In this document: one piece after another, positions 39,675 through 52,084 of the stretch
How positions within the stretch are numbered: position 1 is the first letter of the stretch
How the letters are laid out: every line of letters starts with the position of its first letter
Source: Phytophthora quininea
Taxonomy: Eukaryota; Oomycota; Peronosporomycetes; Peronosporales; Peronosporaceae
DNA length: 64,000 nucleotides
Reading direction: 5' to 3'
Assembly: GCA_011947345.1 (NCBI GenBank)
Contig: JAAVTG010000568.1
Location: 310,001 to 374,000 of the forward strand
Translations under genes and position numbers: made by a program
Notes under the pieces: generated by a model
The model's input: the letters and a program-made list of their open reading frames with translations, nothing else
The model's database searches: none
Told to the model about the DNA's origin: nothing

Positions 39675-42600
39675 ATGGAGGACGCGTCGGCGCCTCCGCG
39701 GCCGCACGCGCCGTCCAACAACATCTGGCACGTAGACTACAACGCCACCGTGGCCAAGGACGCCGCCATGGGCTGGCAGGGCATGGGCTTCGTGCTGGGC
39801 TTCAACGGCTTCATGTTCCTCGTGGCGCTCGCGGTCTTCCAGGCGGGCGCGCGCAGCACGCGCTTCAGCCTTTTCCGCTTCGGCACCAGCTCCATCCTGT
39901 CGGCCAGGGCGCAGCAGGCGGCCCAGTGGACGCTCAAGAAGTGGGGCGACCTGCTGTGGCACACGCCCATCCGAGACTCGGAGGTCGAGCTGAAACTCGG
40001 ACCAGAAGGAACGTTCTACCTGCTCTACCAGACCTACACGGCTCGGTTTCTGGGCGTGCTCAGTGTCTTCGCGATGGTGGTGTTGGTGCCGCTGTACTTG
40101 ACGATCGGAGCAAACGCCATCGAACAGTTTGAAGAGGCTGCAGAGGCAGCCATGAAGGGCATTGAGGCCATTGCTCAGGGCAACAGCACAGGGCCAGGCA
40201 CGCTAAGTCTGTTCGAGATGGACGCAGAGGCCAGCACCAGTGGAAGTGCAGTGCAGGAGGACGACGACAACAAGTGGTGGAGCTTTGCGCACGCCACCAT
40301 CCGAGTCATGCCGCACGAGTCGCCGTACCTTTGGGTGCCGGTCGTCACGTGCTACTTGTTCACATTGGCCTTCTTGGTGTTCTACAGACAGCTGAGTGCG
40401 TTGTCGAGTATTCCAGTGGACGAGTCGAGGAGACACGGAGGCGCACAACTCACTCAGAGATCGTCGTCGATCATGTCCAACGCGACCAGTGTGACGACAA
40501 CAGGAGTTCCACCGGTGGACGGAGATAAGGCTGTCAATGGAGGAGAAGAAGCTCCTGCGCCGGAAGTTGCTGCTTCACCGAAGACAAAGGAGCTTGATGA
40601 TCCAGAGAAGGAGCCGCTGCTGCCAGCGGTGACAAAAGAAAAGACCTGGCCGCGCTGGAGGCGCAACCACCGCAGAAGCCGCAGCCACCGAAGCGCACGC
40701 ACCTCATCGGAATGCAGCCGTCCGCCCTCAGCAATCGCTCATTGTTTATCAACCGTGGAGTGCCCAAGAACCTCCGTGAACAGAGAATGCTACGACTACT
40801 GGACGAAGTTTTCCCTGGGTATGTGGAGGACGTGAGCGTGGTGTTCAATCTCGCCGATTTTCACGGGCTTCAAGCACGTCGTCGTCGCGAGGAAACGGAA
40901 CTGGCGCGCATGAAGATTCTACACGAGCGAGAGCTCAACGGAGAGAAGCCGTCGTGGTCTCTTCGTTTGCTTCCTGGTGGTGTTATGATCCCATCGCTGC
41001 GACTGTTGTTGCGCAACATGTTGTGCTGCGTCAGGTTGTGCTCAAAGCCTCTGTCGATGGAGGAACAAGAGCAGCAGCTTCAAGAGCATATTAACCACCT
41101 TCGGGAGAAGGAAGCCATGTGCTTATCTCGCATTCTGCATGAGAATAAAGGTGCTGGACGCGCGTTTGTGATTTTCAAGTCGGCAAGGCTGCGCGCTCGC
41201 TTTGTGCGTCGTGTGCGCAACCAGAGTATCACCTCCATCTTGGCTCGCTTTCCTGAACATGCTCAGCCTAGACTGGTGCGTTACGTGCGGGAGTTGGGCC
41301 TCACACGGTGGCAGCTGCAGGCGGCTCCGGAGCCCGATGATATTGACTGGCAAAGCGTGTCGTTCCCGTTCGCTAAGCGAACTGTTGTGGTGCTGTTGGT
41401 GAACGTATGCATTCTGATAGTGCTTCTGCTGTTTACGTCTCCTATCGCGGTGACGTCGGCGATCTCCAGTAGCTCGTCGTACTCGACTAGTGCAGCTCAA
41501 TCGCTATCAGATCTCGTGGAGCAGTTGGGTGACCTGGTGAAGAAGGTGTCGCCTCACATGGCCAAGTTGCTGGCGAATTACATCCCCACCCTCATCCTGG
41601 TGATGATCAACGCCGTGCTGTTGAATGTGTTGCAGATCGCTGGCCGTATCCAGCCCATTTCGACCGACTCGGCCAAGGAGCGGCTCATACTGCGTACGGC
41701 CTCGGTCTACTTGATCTTCAACACCATCTTCGTGCCTAGTCTGGCCTTCATGTCCATCGATGCCGTGATCCTGTACCTCGAAGACAAGGGCGAGGTGTTG
41801 GGCATGTTAGGCACCCTCTTCTTGCACAACTCGGGCATTTTCTACGTAGACTACGTTCTGCAGCGCTGCTTCTTGGGAACGGCTCTCGTTCTGCTGCGGG
41901 CTACCGAGTACTGCAAGTTCTCATGGGCCAAGCCACGTGCGTTGACACCGCGGGAGCAAGTGCAGGCCGTGGAAGCGGATCAATTCTACACGGGCACGCA
42001 GACGGCCATGCAAATCAGTACGCTGACCGTGGTGCTCATGTTCAGCACCGTTGTGCCTCTCATCCTACCGCTGGGCACGCTGTACTTCATCATGCAGCAT
42101 GGCGTGGACAAGTACTCGCTACTCAATGTGCGGCGCCGCATCAAGGGCGCGGCAGCATTGCTCGGACTGCGACCCACGCTACGTGTGTGAGTCTGCTTCT
42201 CTACCAAGGCGCAATGAGCGGCTTCATCCTCGAGCGCGGCACCACGACGCAAAGTGCCGCTGTGCTGGTGCTGCTTATGGGCACATACATCGTCGTGCTG
42301 TGGGGATACGTGCGTGACAAGGAGCAAGCTCACCACATGATCGCGCGCAGCGGTCACAATTGCTCGGAGCACGCTACGAATGGTCAGGTGTCGACCAAGG
42401 CTGGCGAGTTCCCTCTCAGCATGCTGAACTCGAGCTTGCAACCGCTGGAAGAAGGTGGTCCGAAGGATCACGAGGAAGGAGACGACCAGGGCGAACCAGA
42501 GGAGCCGCCGGCAGGTGACGAGGAAGCGGCAGCTCCAACTCGTCCAGAACGACGAGGAATGCGGCCGCTTAACGAGTCCACGTCGTTGCTATTCCCGTCA

Positions 42601-42738
42601 AGTAGCGACCAAGATCTGATGGCACACCCCGACGCCGACTCGAGCGACTTGTACCGCGAGCCTGCACTGCGGAAATCGATGCGCATGAGCTTCGGACCGC
42701 AGGATCTCGGCGACTACGGCACCTGGCGCCAAGTGTAG
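39675..42738 (+). CDS. CSC1/OSCA/TMEM63-type (DUF221) membrane channel
   Basis: About 1,020 codons in three frames: 39675 to about 40645, then to about 42185, then to 42738. The first slip is in an A-rich run (aaagaaaag), as a lost A would give. Domains: an N-terminal membrane region (GMGFVLGFNGFMFLVALAVF and two more segments), a cytosolic loop with GRAFVIFKSARLRARFVRRV and the PHM7-type APEPDDIDWQSVSFPFAKR, then the seven-helix channel part (VVVLLVNVCILIVLLLFTSP, LANYIPTLILVMINAVLLNV and others), and an acidic C-terminal tail. Members are osmo- or mechanosensitive cation channels at the plasma membrane or vacuole. A short first-frame tail (about 60 residues past the break) is an artefact. 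Confidence 0.85.
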
Positions 42739-43010
42739 CAGAAAAACATGATCATACAGATGTGCACCGCGTTTTCGGCCCCGGTATGTTTCGATGGCCT
42801 CCAAAACTAAATGATTCTGTGCTACGATTTGCTCGCGTCGGCTATCCACTCCCCATGACAACTGCCGTGTGTTGTCATCAAGAACTGATCGATTCGGACA
42901 CTTTATATGGTCCACCCCGCCGAAAACGCGGTGCACATCTGTACTGCGTTTGAAACTCTCCTACAGCATACATATCTGTTTCTCCCCTCACTTCATCAAT
43001 CGGGCGAAGC

Positions 43011-45612
43011 ATGGAGACGGAGTGGCACACGCTGGGCAAAGTGCAGTACCAGAAGTGGGCGGTGTACGCGACGCAATGGGCGTCCGAGGGGTCACCGACC
43101 TGCGCGACTTCGTGGCCGCCGCCGCGCCTTCGGGGGCCCATCGCGCTGCTGCGGGACCCCAAGAAGCTCGTCAAAGTGGCGTCCGACTCGCCGCTGAGTC
43201 GCCAGCTGCTGCTGTTCAACGCCTGCGGACGCAAGCTCGGCGCCGCCGACTGGACGCCGTTCGAGGACAAACGCGAGACGCTGGTGGGCATGACGTGGAC
43301 CGACGAGCTGCGACTGCTCTGCGTGTTCGCCAGCGGCAGCTGCGTGGCCTTCAGCATGACGGGCGACGAGGAGACGCGCTTCTCGCTGCTGCCGCCGGGC
43401 TCCAAGGACAAGATCGCCACTTTGAGGCCTGGGGCGGCGGCCTCGTGGCTCTTACAGAGAAGATGGTGCTGGTGCAGGTGCTGGATGTGGACTCGGTGCG
43501 GCCCAAAGTGAGTCTGCTGCCGGACTGCGGACTGTCCGACTCCAACCCGCCCACCTGCATGGCTGTGTTGGAGCCCAAATTCCTCAAGAGCATCTACCCT
43601 GAAGTGCTCTTGGGCACCACCAACAGATCTCTCGTGGTGGTGAGCAAAGACGGAGGAGCGCAGGATATGAAGCTGCAGGAGTCGATCGCTGCGCCCATCT
43701 CGGCGGTCTCTATTGCCCCAACGGACTCTTCATGGCGCTGTTCACACAGGATGGAATCCTCACAGTGCTCAACACGATGATGGACAAGAAAATCTTGTCC
43801 TTTGACACGCAGAGCAAGGCCAGTCCCTTGAGTATGTGTTGGTGCGGAGAAGACTCGGTGTTGATGTACTGGCCCAGTGCAGGGCTTGTCATGGTAGGGC
43901 CCTACGGCTCCTGGTTGAGGTTCCCGTACTCGGAGAGCATCGTGCTAGCGCAGGAGGTGGACTGCTGTCGGGTTTACAGCGCGTCATCCCACGACATTGT
44001 GCTGCGTGTGCCTACATGTGTAGAGAACATCAAGGGCGTTGGGTCTACCGCGCCCGCAGCCATGTTGTTCCAAGCTCTTGATGCCTTCGACTCGGGTGAC
44101 GCCAAAGCTGACGAACACATTCGCTTCATCTTGAGTCAGAACGCTCTTGAAGACGCCATTAAAGACTGCGTGGACGCTGCCGGTAGTGAATTTGACTACG
44201 CTTCTCAGACGACATTGCTGCGTGCCGCATCCTACGGTAAGTGCTTTGTGGACTCAGCAATGGACACATCTTCAGCACTTCCTGGCGGAGCTGGAGGCGG
44301 CGGTAACGCAATGATGGACGCCGAGATGTTCGTGGACATGTGCCGCAAAATCCGTGTATTGAATGCTCTGCGCCAACAGGACATCGGATTCCCCTTGACA
44401 GTGACGCAGTTCGATCGTTTGACAGCCGAGGTGGTTGTCAGTCGTCTCGTGGCCATGCGTCACCACTTCCTAGCCCTCAAGATCTGTGAATACCTAAAGA
44501 TCCCAACAGACCGTGTATTGGTGCACTGGGCTTGCGAGAAGGTGAAGGCAGCCTCGAGTGTACCAGACGAAGAGCTTGTTGCGCTTGTACGTAAGAAACT
44601 CAAGAACGCGACGCTCGTATCATACGCAGACATTGCGAACTGCGCTGAGCGTGTAAATCGGAGACGACTAGCCACGATGTTCCTGGATCTGGAGGAGAAT
44701 GCGTCCGACCAGGTGCCGCTGCTGTTGTCTATGGGCGAGTTCGAGCTGGCACTGCGCAAGTCGATCGAGTCGAACAACACCGACCTCATTTACATGACGT
44801 TGTTCCATCTAGAGCGTACACTGCCGTCCATGGATGAGTTCCGCTACGTGCTGAACCGCGACCCGATGTACGCAGAGGCTGTGAGTCTCATGCTACTGTA
44901 CTACCGCGCTACGAAGAGCTCGGGCAGTCCTGCACTGTGGACTGATGTGGCCAGCGCTGAAAACGACCTGCTGCTCTCCTTTAAGACATCCGACGTCGAA
45001 GAGAAGGTCACTGCACTGAAGGACGCAGTTACAAAGTACACGAACGCTAAACTGCCTTCACATGCTAAGCTCACTGAGGAACAGATCGAGCTGCTGCAAG
45101 AGCAGAGCAAGTTGGAGGAGAAGTCCGAGAACGTGAAGCGACGAAAGCTTGTGGGCTTGTCCATCTCGGATACGATGAAGCTGTTGCTGCGTGACAGTAA
45201 GTATGAGCCCAAACTGATGCCGCTGGTTGCCACTTTCGCTAAGAAATTCAAAGTGCCCGACAAACGCTTTTACCGCGTGAAGATCAAAGCGTTGGCCCAG
45301 ACGCGCCAGTGGGACGCGCTGCACAAGTTCTCGATGGAGAAGAAGAACCCACCGTGTGGATTCAAGGCGTTTGCCATCGCATGTCTCGAGGAGGGCGAGA
45401 AGCAGCAGGCCGAGAACTACACGGCGAGAATCACATCTGTGGACGAGAAGTTCGAGACGCTCATCCATCTGGACATGTACAGTGATGCACTGCAACTAGC
45501 CATCAAGCTCAAGGACCCAGAGAAGCTCACGAACGTGCGCAACCTGTGCAATGACGAGGGCATCCAAAACCAGGCGGACAAGGCAGCCATGGAGCTGGGC
45601 TTCGTGTCGTAG
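43011..45612 (+). CDS. VPS16: VPS16, HOPS/CORVET subunit
   Basis: About 867 codons. The N-terminal beta-propeller begins METEWHTLGKVQYQKWAVYA and continues through GPIALLRDPKKLVKVASD; frame breaks near 43090-43130, 43440 and 43725 disturb it. From 43732 the frame is clean for 626 codons: IRFILSQNALEDAIKDC, LLRAASYGKCFVD, CRKIRVLNALRQQDIGFPLT, VVSRLVAMRHHFLALKICEY and YSDALQLAIKLKDPEKL, the alpha-solenoid Vps16_C domain. VPS16 is a core subunit of the HOPS and CORVET tethers for endosome and vacuole fusion. A polyadenylation-like AATAAA is at 45725-45730. Confidence 0.93.
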
Positions 45613-45867
45613 AGCGAGGGGAGAAGAACTCGGCGCGTCGTGCACATTTTCTTATTTCGTGCTCGCTGTGTTTGGTGGCAGGGCGTGCGATTGTCGGAGC
45701 TGGAGCACGGTATGAATGAAATGACAATAAAAAGGCTCTGCCACACTAATGCGCGATGACGAACCAAAGCCCGTCCGCTCAGCATTTTGCTAGTCGCCAT
45801 CTCGGTGGGAATTCACTGCTACGACATGTTCATGAAAATAGGAACGCTTGGTAGTTGTCTGCGTCGG

Positions 45868-46818
45868 CTACGCCAGAAACTTCTTCTCGTTCGCAACGAC
45901 GACCGCAGCAGCGGCGGCGGCGGCCTCCTGCTGGTTGAACCACGCGAAATGGTCTCCGCACAGGTTGTTCGTCCGCTCCGACGCTGGCTTGCGGCACGTC
46001 TCGATCGAGCACCGCTTGCCGCCGCCGTGGGCCCAGCACCGGCCTAGCGACACCGCGATCTTGGCGCAGCCGTCCGTCTTGCAGCGAGTACCGCCGCCAT
46101 GAGACCAGCAGATACCGCGCGACTTGGCCCGCTTGGAGCAGCCGTCCACCTTGCAGATGGTGTATCCGCCGTGCTTCCAGCACAGCCCTCGGTTCTGCGC
46201 GCGGCAGTTGCAGTCCTCCACGTTGCAGCGCTTGCCTCCCTGGCCGACAAAAACATCCAAAGCACTTTTGGTCAGCGAGGATTCCCACGAAGACAAAAGA
46301 GAGTAGCACCCGTTGGATTGCACAGCACAGCACAGCCGAAGCTGGGGCTGTTGCTGCGAGCAAAGGCCAACGAGGGCCGAGTGCACGACGTAGACTCACC
46401 CCGTGTCGGATGCAGAGGCCGTGATCCACCACGTATTTGTCGCAGCCGGGCTCCTTGCAGATGCGAGCCTTCCTCTTCTTGCGCTTGGGGGTGGTGGCGG
46501 CGGCGGCGTCGTGCCTTCCTCAACAGAGCTGCGGCGCTTGCCCAGGTGGACGTGCTCGGTCGGCACGGGCAGTCGCAGCTCCTGGAACAGCATTCGATCC
46601 TGCGCGCCGGGAACAGGCATCAGCTCCGCCTTGACGGCCGCGTCGTCCAGGATGAAATCGATGGATCCTTTGGGCGTTGGCGCGGACGTGGGCAGCTCGT
46701 CGAAGGTGAGGCTGAGGCTGCTGCTGCCCGTGGTGGGCGACATGAGCGACGTGGCCGGCGGCAATCTGGGCGGCTCGGGGCGGCGGATGAACAGGTCCTG
46801 GAACGACATGGAGCGCAT
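45868..46818 (-). CDS. WRKY19-like five-module zinc-finger protein, copy 1
   Basis: Two exons: 46400-46818 and 45868-46239, intron 46240-46399 (GTGAGT...CAG) placed exactly in the H-G-G link after module 1. The N-terminal part has FQDLFIRRPEPPRLPPATSL, SLSLTFDELP and GSIDFILDD, perhaps an activation region. Modules: CKEPGCDKYVVDHGLCIRH, CNVEDCNCRAQNRGLCWKH, CKVDGCSKRAKSRGICWSH, CKTDGCAKIAVSLGRCWAH and CSIETC...LCGDH, i.e. C-x4-C-x9-C-x2-H except the last. A one-base break is seen in the CCG/CCA run near 46510 that joins the N-terminal part to module 1. The start could be the Met at 47007. Such proteins are annotated WRKY19-like in oomycetes; DNA binding is inferred, not shown. Confidence 0.7.
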
Positions 46819-47094
46819 CGTGGTCGATTGATCGAGCGCTGCGTCGGACGCGTTGCTTGTCTTGCGTCTGTTGGCTTGTGGATGCGTCTTCGTCGGGCGC
46901 GGCGAATAGCTAAATGGCGACCGAGCCAAACCGAAAGTGAGACGCTTGGCCTGTCTTTCACTCGAGTGCGTTGTGGCCGACGGTTTTACCACGTTGTAAT
47001 CGACCACGGCGAAGGAGGGGCTTCAACTCGCTGCTTGCCCACGTTGTGCTTGCAAGGGCGAAAGTGATGGCAAGGTGCTGTCGGCGCCATCGAG
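45923..47094. repeat. Direct repeat, left unit (1,172 bp)
   Basis: Almost identical to 48370-49540 in the same orientation, including the gene body, the intron and about 90-280 bases upstream of the start. Identity ends sharply at GCCATCGAG (47094). The right unit is one base shorter, due to the CCG/CCA run. Confidence 0.9.
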
Positions 47095-48317
47095 ACCTTG
47101 TTGACTCTGACGGCGTCGAAGAAGCTCTGGACGCAGCGCGCGTCACCCGAAGACGATGGAAGCCCGACCGCACCCACCGCTGCGAAGTTGGGGTTTATAG
47201 CCGCTCGAAGCTGCAGAAGACGCGAGCTGCAACCGCTCGCAAGACAACTTGACTCGACCATGCCGGCACCAAACGCTCTTCTCCGCCCCCTTTATCTAGC
47301 GGCCCGGAGCTGCTGGGCGTTTGTCGACACCCTCGGTGCTCGTTAAACAGCAGCAGCAACGCTCCACAGTCGCCGAGGGCGTTACTTGCGTGCGACTTGC
47401 TCTCGCCCGAGCCAATTCTATTCGATCTTAGCGCTGGCAACGGATTTTGGGAGCAGATACGCCGCAACTGAGGGCCGTACAGGACAGAATAGCTCCGCGT
47501 CGGAGGCGAAAGGCGTGTAGTAGCTAGCAGCGTATCGCATCGGGCAGTGGAGTCAAGCAAGACTGCACCGCGTCGGGCGGGGCAACACGTTGCAGCTGGC
47601 GACAAAAAGATAGTCGCCGCGGATACCGTACTTTGGTGGGACCTTTCACGAAACCAACGCGGCTTGCGACACACAGTCGAAGGTTAATCGCTTTTGCCAA
47701 GGTGTCCGCTGCTCCGGGAACGCTCTGCACGGCGCGTCCGTCGCCGGTATCCGAATGAGCAGCTAGATAGCTGGTTAGTAGCAGTGCAGTGTGGGGAATG
47801 AAGCTGGCCGTCGCTGACAAACACCCCCACGAGATAAACGCTCGGTTTCCTTTTGCCGGTTGAGATAGTCGCTGGCGCATAGACACACACCCACCCACGA
47901 GCCTCGTCTCTGCTCGGTGATGCACGTGAAGATATCCAAGAAAGTAATCAACGCGCATGGTTCAGCAACAACGGCGTGATCGATGCCAAAGCCCAGCAAG
48001 CCCCCAAGCGCGGAGAAGGCCTCGCCGCTCTCGCCGTCCCCATAGCTGGATATCCGCGGCGCCAGATATCCCTGAAGCCGTCGGTGTTTCCGCGGGTTCA
48101 GCGATCGCTGGACTCGAAATGGAATCCAAGATGGTCTGCTCGACTTTTTCGAAGTGTCACGTCACGATTGATAGTCGACAAGGAGCAACAACGGATTGCT
48201 TGTCCCGCGGTGTCATAATGGAGGGGTGTACTCAACAAACGCTACGGAGCTTCCGATGGCAGACATTGAGAGCTAAACATGTAGTCAAAATGCAGCTCGA
48301 ATGCAGACTTGGGGCGC
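47095..48317. other. Spacer between copies 1 and 2
   Basis: About 1.2 kb that is unlike the repeats. Several overlapping minus-strand frames (longest 47195-47674, 159 aa) show no domain. No gene is supported. Confidence 0.4.
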
Positions 48318-49264
48318 TTACCGCGTCGGCTGCGCGAGATACTTCCTCTCGCCTGCCAGGACAGCAGCAGCCTCCTGCTGGTTGAACCACGCGAAGTGGT
48401 CTCCGCACAGGTTGTTCGTCCGCTCCGACGCTGGCTTGCGGCACGTCTCGATCGAGCACCGCTTGCCGCCGCCGTGGGCCCAGCACCGGCCTAGCGACAC
48501 CGCGATCTTGGCGCAGCCGTCCGTCTTGCAGCGAGTACCGCCGCCATGAGACCAGCAGATACCGCGCGACTTGGCCCGCTTGGAGCAGCCGTCCACCTTG
48601 CAGATGGTGTATCCGCCGTGCTTCCAGCACAGCCCTCGGTTCTGCGCGCGGCAGTTGCAGTCCTCCACGTTGCAGCGCTTGCCTCCCTGGCCGACAAAAA
48701 CATCCAAAGCACTTTTGGTCAGCGAGGATTCCCACGAAGACAAAAGAGAGTAGCACCCGTTGGATTGCACAGCACAGCACAGCCGAAGCTGGGGCTGTTG
48801 CTGCGAGCAAAGGCCAACGAGGGCCGAGTGCACGACGTAGACTCACCCCGTGTCGGATGCAGAGGCCGTGATCCACCACGTATTTGTCGCAGCCGGGCTC
48901 CTTGCAGATGCGAGCCTTCCTCTTCTTGCGCTTGGGGGTGGTGGCGGCGGCCGTCGTCGCCTTCCTCAACAGAGCTGCGGCGCTTGCCCAGGTGGACGTG
49001 CTCGGTCGGCACGGGCAGTCGCAGCTCCTGGAACAGCATTCGATCCTGCGCGCCGGGAACAGGCATCAGCTCCGCCTTGACGGCCGCGTCGTCCAGGATG
49101 AAATCGATGGATCCTTTGGGCGTTGGCGCGGACGTGGGCAGCTCGTCGAAGGTGAGGCTGAGGCTGCTGCTGCCCGTGGTGGGCGACATGAGCGACGTGG
49201 CCGGCGGCAATCTGGGCGGCTCGGGGCGGCGGATGAACAGGTCCTGGAACGACATGGAGCGCAT
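48318..49264 (-). CDS. WRKY19-like five-module zinc-finger protein, copy 2
   Basis: Two exons: 48847-49264 and 48318-48686, intron 48687-48846, with the same splice sites as copy 1. All five modules are the same in sequence as copy 1 apart from the tail after the last module (EAAAVLAGERKYLAQPTR here). Upstream it shares the first N-terminal 150 residues with copy 1. The CCG/CCA run near 48950 differs by one base from copy 1 and again puts the N-terminal part and module 1 in different frames, here in the opposite sense, which argues for miscounted bases in a hard run. Confidence 0.7.
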
Positions 49265-49540
49265 CGTGGTCGATTGATCGAGCGCTGCGTCGGACGCGTT
49301 GCTTGTCTTGCGTCTGTTGGCTTGTGGATGCGTCTTCGTCGGGCGCGGCGAATAGCTAAATGGCGACCGAGCCAAACCGAAAGTGAGACGCTTGGCCTGT
49401 CTTTCACTCGAGTGCGTTGTGGCCGACGGTTTTACCACGTTGTAATCGACCACGGCGAAGGAGGGGCTTCAACTCGCTGCTTGCCCACGTTGTGCTTGCA
49501 AGGGCGAAAGTGATGGCAAGGTGCTGTCGGCGCCATCGAG
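48370..49540. repeat. Direct repeat, right unit (1,171 bp)
   Basis: Partner of 45923-47094, shifted by about 2,446 bases. Beyond 49540 (GCCATCGAG) the flanks differ completely. Confidence 0.9.
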
Positions 49541-50333
49541 TTTTGTGCTGCGCTGCTTCCTCGTAGCCTACAGGTCTGAACGCTCGATATGTTTCTTTGT
49601 CTTCTTCCGCTCCGACTGGACTGCCACGAACGAGGGCCAGCATGATATCGTCTACACCATACTTACAAACACCCGAGACAGATCGTGCTCTCGTGGGGGC
49701 TTGTGGAAAGGACTCACCTGAATGGCTCTCGTTTCGATTCTTGAGCCAAGACAACGACAGATCTCCGCCGCTATCGGGGTGAGAGAAAGTATCGTTGCAG
49801 AGGCTTGCTCGTGGATTTTCCTCACGATAGGATGGAAGACCCGATGGGCCGCAGTAAACGAGATCGCCGGCCCCGGATCGGGTTGACTGTCGCACTGCAG
49901 CTTGCCGTCCGAAGGCGTCGTGCCGTTGTTGCCTGACTCCGCGTCGAAAATCGGTTAGTCCGAGACGATCGGAGCTTTGCGGTGCGTAGGCCGGAGTCGA
50001 CCTGGCGCGTCAACAGTGTCTCAGCGGTGCGAGGTGTAAGGCGCTTACTGGACTTTCGCCAAGTGCGGAGCAGGAGCCGCAGAAGAAGAGCTCACGGCTC
50101 GTTCATCTGCGTACAAATGCTCGGGGCTCGCTTCAAACGGCACTCGGTGTCGTTCTTGCTTCACAAATCGATTGCCGAAATTGATTACAGGGGTAGCGGC
50201 AATATGCAACTGAAAACTTTAGTTCCGCATACATATGCTGTTGAGCGGGAACTGCATTCAGTACTGAATTTCCCGCCCAGAATTCAAACGAGATCTTCCG
50301 ACGCACTGCGTGTGCCCACCTGCATGACCGCAA
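49541..50333. other. Intergenic, no supported gene
   Basis: Chance frames only, including the start of a 188-codon plus frame (49982-50548). No domain. Confidence 0.35.
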
Positions 50334-50603
50334 ATGCACTGTGCCATCCGACCCAAGCGCGTCTGCATGACAAAGGAACAGCAGCTCCAAATGTGCCGCC
50401 AGCATGCCAAGTGCCCGGACTGGAATCACAGGAAGCTAAGCGCCTGGGCGCAGGCAGAGTTCTGTTTGCCCGTAGCACCCTCCATCTCGAGGGAGCAGCA
50501 GCTCTGCAAAACACTGCCCGACTTCATGTGCAATGTGGGACGAGATGACTGCAGAGGACATCAAGAGCTACTGGAAACACGCTGGGCTGTACGTCGCCTG
50601 TAA
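50334..50603 (+). pseudogene. pogo/CENP-B-type HTH fragment
   Basis: About 65 codons with the pattern of a Tigger/pogo DNA-binding unit: RVCMTKEQQLQMCRQHAKCP, then HRKLSAWAQAEFCLPVAPSI. Frame and similarity fade after about 50520. The catalytic part is absent. It is a transposon relic next to the inverted repeat. Confidence 0.5.
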
Positions 50604-50875
50604 CACCAGCACCGCTGGCAAACAAGACGACTGATCGAGCATCTGGCGTCGTAAAAGCACCTGCATCTGCACCGCCAAACCAAAGCTGAAGCATGCTTTT
50701 GTCGACTTTCTCTGCTGTAGAGAACAGTACACTCATCTAAACGACTGACTTGGTCTGTGCAAGAACAACTTGATGTGTGCTCGGATATAAGCAATGTCAT
50801 GTGCTCTTGGCTGCGTAGACGCAACTTGCCCCCAAAGCAAAAGACGTCGATGCGAATTGCTCAGCGAACGGGAGT

Positions 50876-52084
50876 TGCGTGTTCATATACTTTTACACGA
50901 TGGGGAATGTCTATCTACCTAGTTCATCGCGGGAGCTGCCGCCTGGGCCTGCTGCCGCAGCGCGCAGTGCTCGGCGCACAGGTTGCCGTTGCGCTCGTAC
51001 GCAGGCTTCTGGCACGTCTCCACCAGGCAGCGCTTGCCGCCGCCGTGGGCCCAGCACAGGCCGTGCGACACCGCGATCTTGGAGCACTCGCCGTGCTTGC
51101 AGCGGGTGCCGCCGCCGTGCGACCAGCAGATGCCGCGCGACTTGGCGCGCTTCGTGCAGCCCTCCACCGTGCAGCGCGTGTAGCCACCGTGCTTCCAGCA
51201 CAGCCCGCGGTTCTGCGCGCGGCAGTTGCAGCCCTCCACGGAGCACCGCTTGCCGCCGCCGTGGCGGATGCACAGCCCGCGGTCCACCACGTACTTCTCG
51301 CAGCCCTCGGACTTGCAGATGCGCGTCTTGCGCTTCTTCTTCGGGGCCGGCTTGAGGGCTTCCTGCGGGCGCAGCAGACTGGTCGCGGCCGAGGCGGCGT
51401 ACGGGTGGTACATGATGGAGGTCGGAGCGGCCGGGGCCGCGGCGGGCTGGTAGTGGTGGTGCAGCTGCTGAAGCTGTTGCTGGGCCCGCGCGTTCGCCGG
51501 TGCCGTCGCCGACGGGTTCAGCAGGAACGAGATGGACGACGTGCGACTGGGAGAAGTGACGGCCGAGGCCGGCGCGCTAGTCGACGACGTGTAGGCGCCT
51601 TGTGACAGGGAGCTCATGAGGCTCGGCAGCGTGGGCAACCGCGGTGCCAGCGACGGCAGGCGGATGGTGCGGATCGTGTGCGGGGCCGAGTACGGCTCGG
51701 ACGGCAGCGACGCCGCCTGCAGCAGTGGCGCGAGGCGCGAGGATCCGACGGGGCCGGCTTGCATGGCGGTGGGGTGGTTGGTGTTGATGCGGTGGGGGTG
51801 GCTGGCTCGAATCGGTTCGCGAATCGAGAGCTGTCGGGGTCAAGCGAGTTGCTCGGGTCGGTCGGTGCGGCTCGCGGGCTTGACGGCGTTTTCACAAGTG
51901 AGCCCGGGGGAAACAGCACCAGCGAGCGAGCGAGCGAGCGAGTGCCGCCTGGGTTTTGACAAACGCGACGGCGCAGGCGATTGCGGACCGGACGAGCCGC
52001 GTTTCCTGGTGGCGACTGGCAAGAGTGAATGAGGGGATTTGCCCGCCATAGAAAACCCCGCAGCGATCCCGGCGGCAGATTTGC
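50876..52084. repeat. Inverted repeat, left arm (1,209 bp)
   Basis: Reverse complement of 54863-56071. Both arms are 1,209 bases, start at TGCGTGTTCATATAC and end at GCAGATTTGC; all six-frame ORFs agree between arms, so identity appears complete. The arm holds one whole zinc-finger gene and its leader, including an imperfect (GAGC)n run at about 51920-51943. Confidence 0.93.
50919..51764 (-). CDS. WRKY19-like five-module zinc-finger protein, copy 3 (intronless)
   Basis: 281 residues in one clean frame. N-terminal part: MQAGPVGSSRLAPLLQAASL, a region rich in Ser/Pro/Leu, then QQQLQQLHHHYQPAAAPAAP and a basic stretch KPAPKKKRKTRICK, a possible nuclear signal. Modules 1-5 follow: CKSEGCEKYVVDRGLCIRH, CSVEGCNCRAQNRGLCWKH, CTVEGCTKRAKSRGICWSH, CKHGECSKIAVSHGLCWAH and CLVETC...LCAEH. 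The H-G-G links that carry introns in other copies are uninterrupted here. Apparently identical to copy 4 in the right arm. Confidence 0.9.
   Translation of the reverse strand: MQAGPVGSSRLAPLLQAASLPSEPYSAPHTIRTIRLPSLAPRLPTLPSLMSSLSQGAYTSSTSAPASAVTSPSRTSSISFLLNPSATAPANARAQQQLQQLHHHYQPAAAPAAPTSIMYHPYAASAATSLLRPQEALKPAPKKKRKTRICKSEGCEKYVVDRGLCIRHGGGKRCSVEGCNCRAQNRGLCWKHGGYTRCTVEGCTKRAKSRGICWSHGGGTRCKHGECSKIAVSHGLCWAHGGGKRCLVETCQKPAYERNGNLCAEHCALRQQAQAAAPAMN

Noticed and set aside
45830..46432. 200-codon minus frame through copy 1 (and 48232-48969 in copy 2)
   Set aside because: Reads through the intron and then follows the wrong frame over the zinc modules.
51905..51945. (GAGC)n run as a possible telomere-like repeat
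   Set aside because: Short and imperfect, sits in the gene leader in both arms; does not resemble a telomere.
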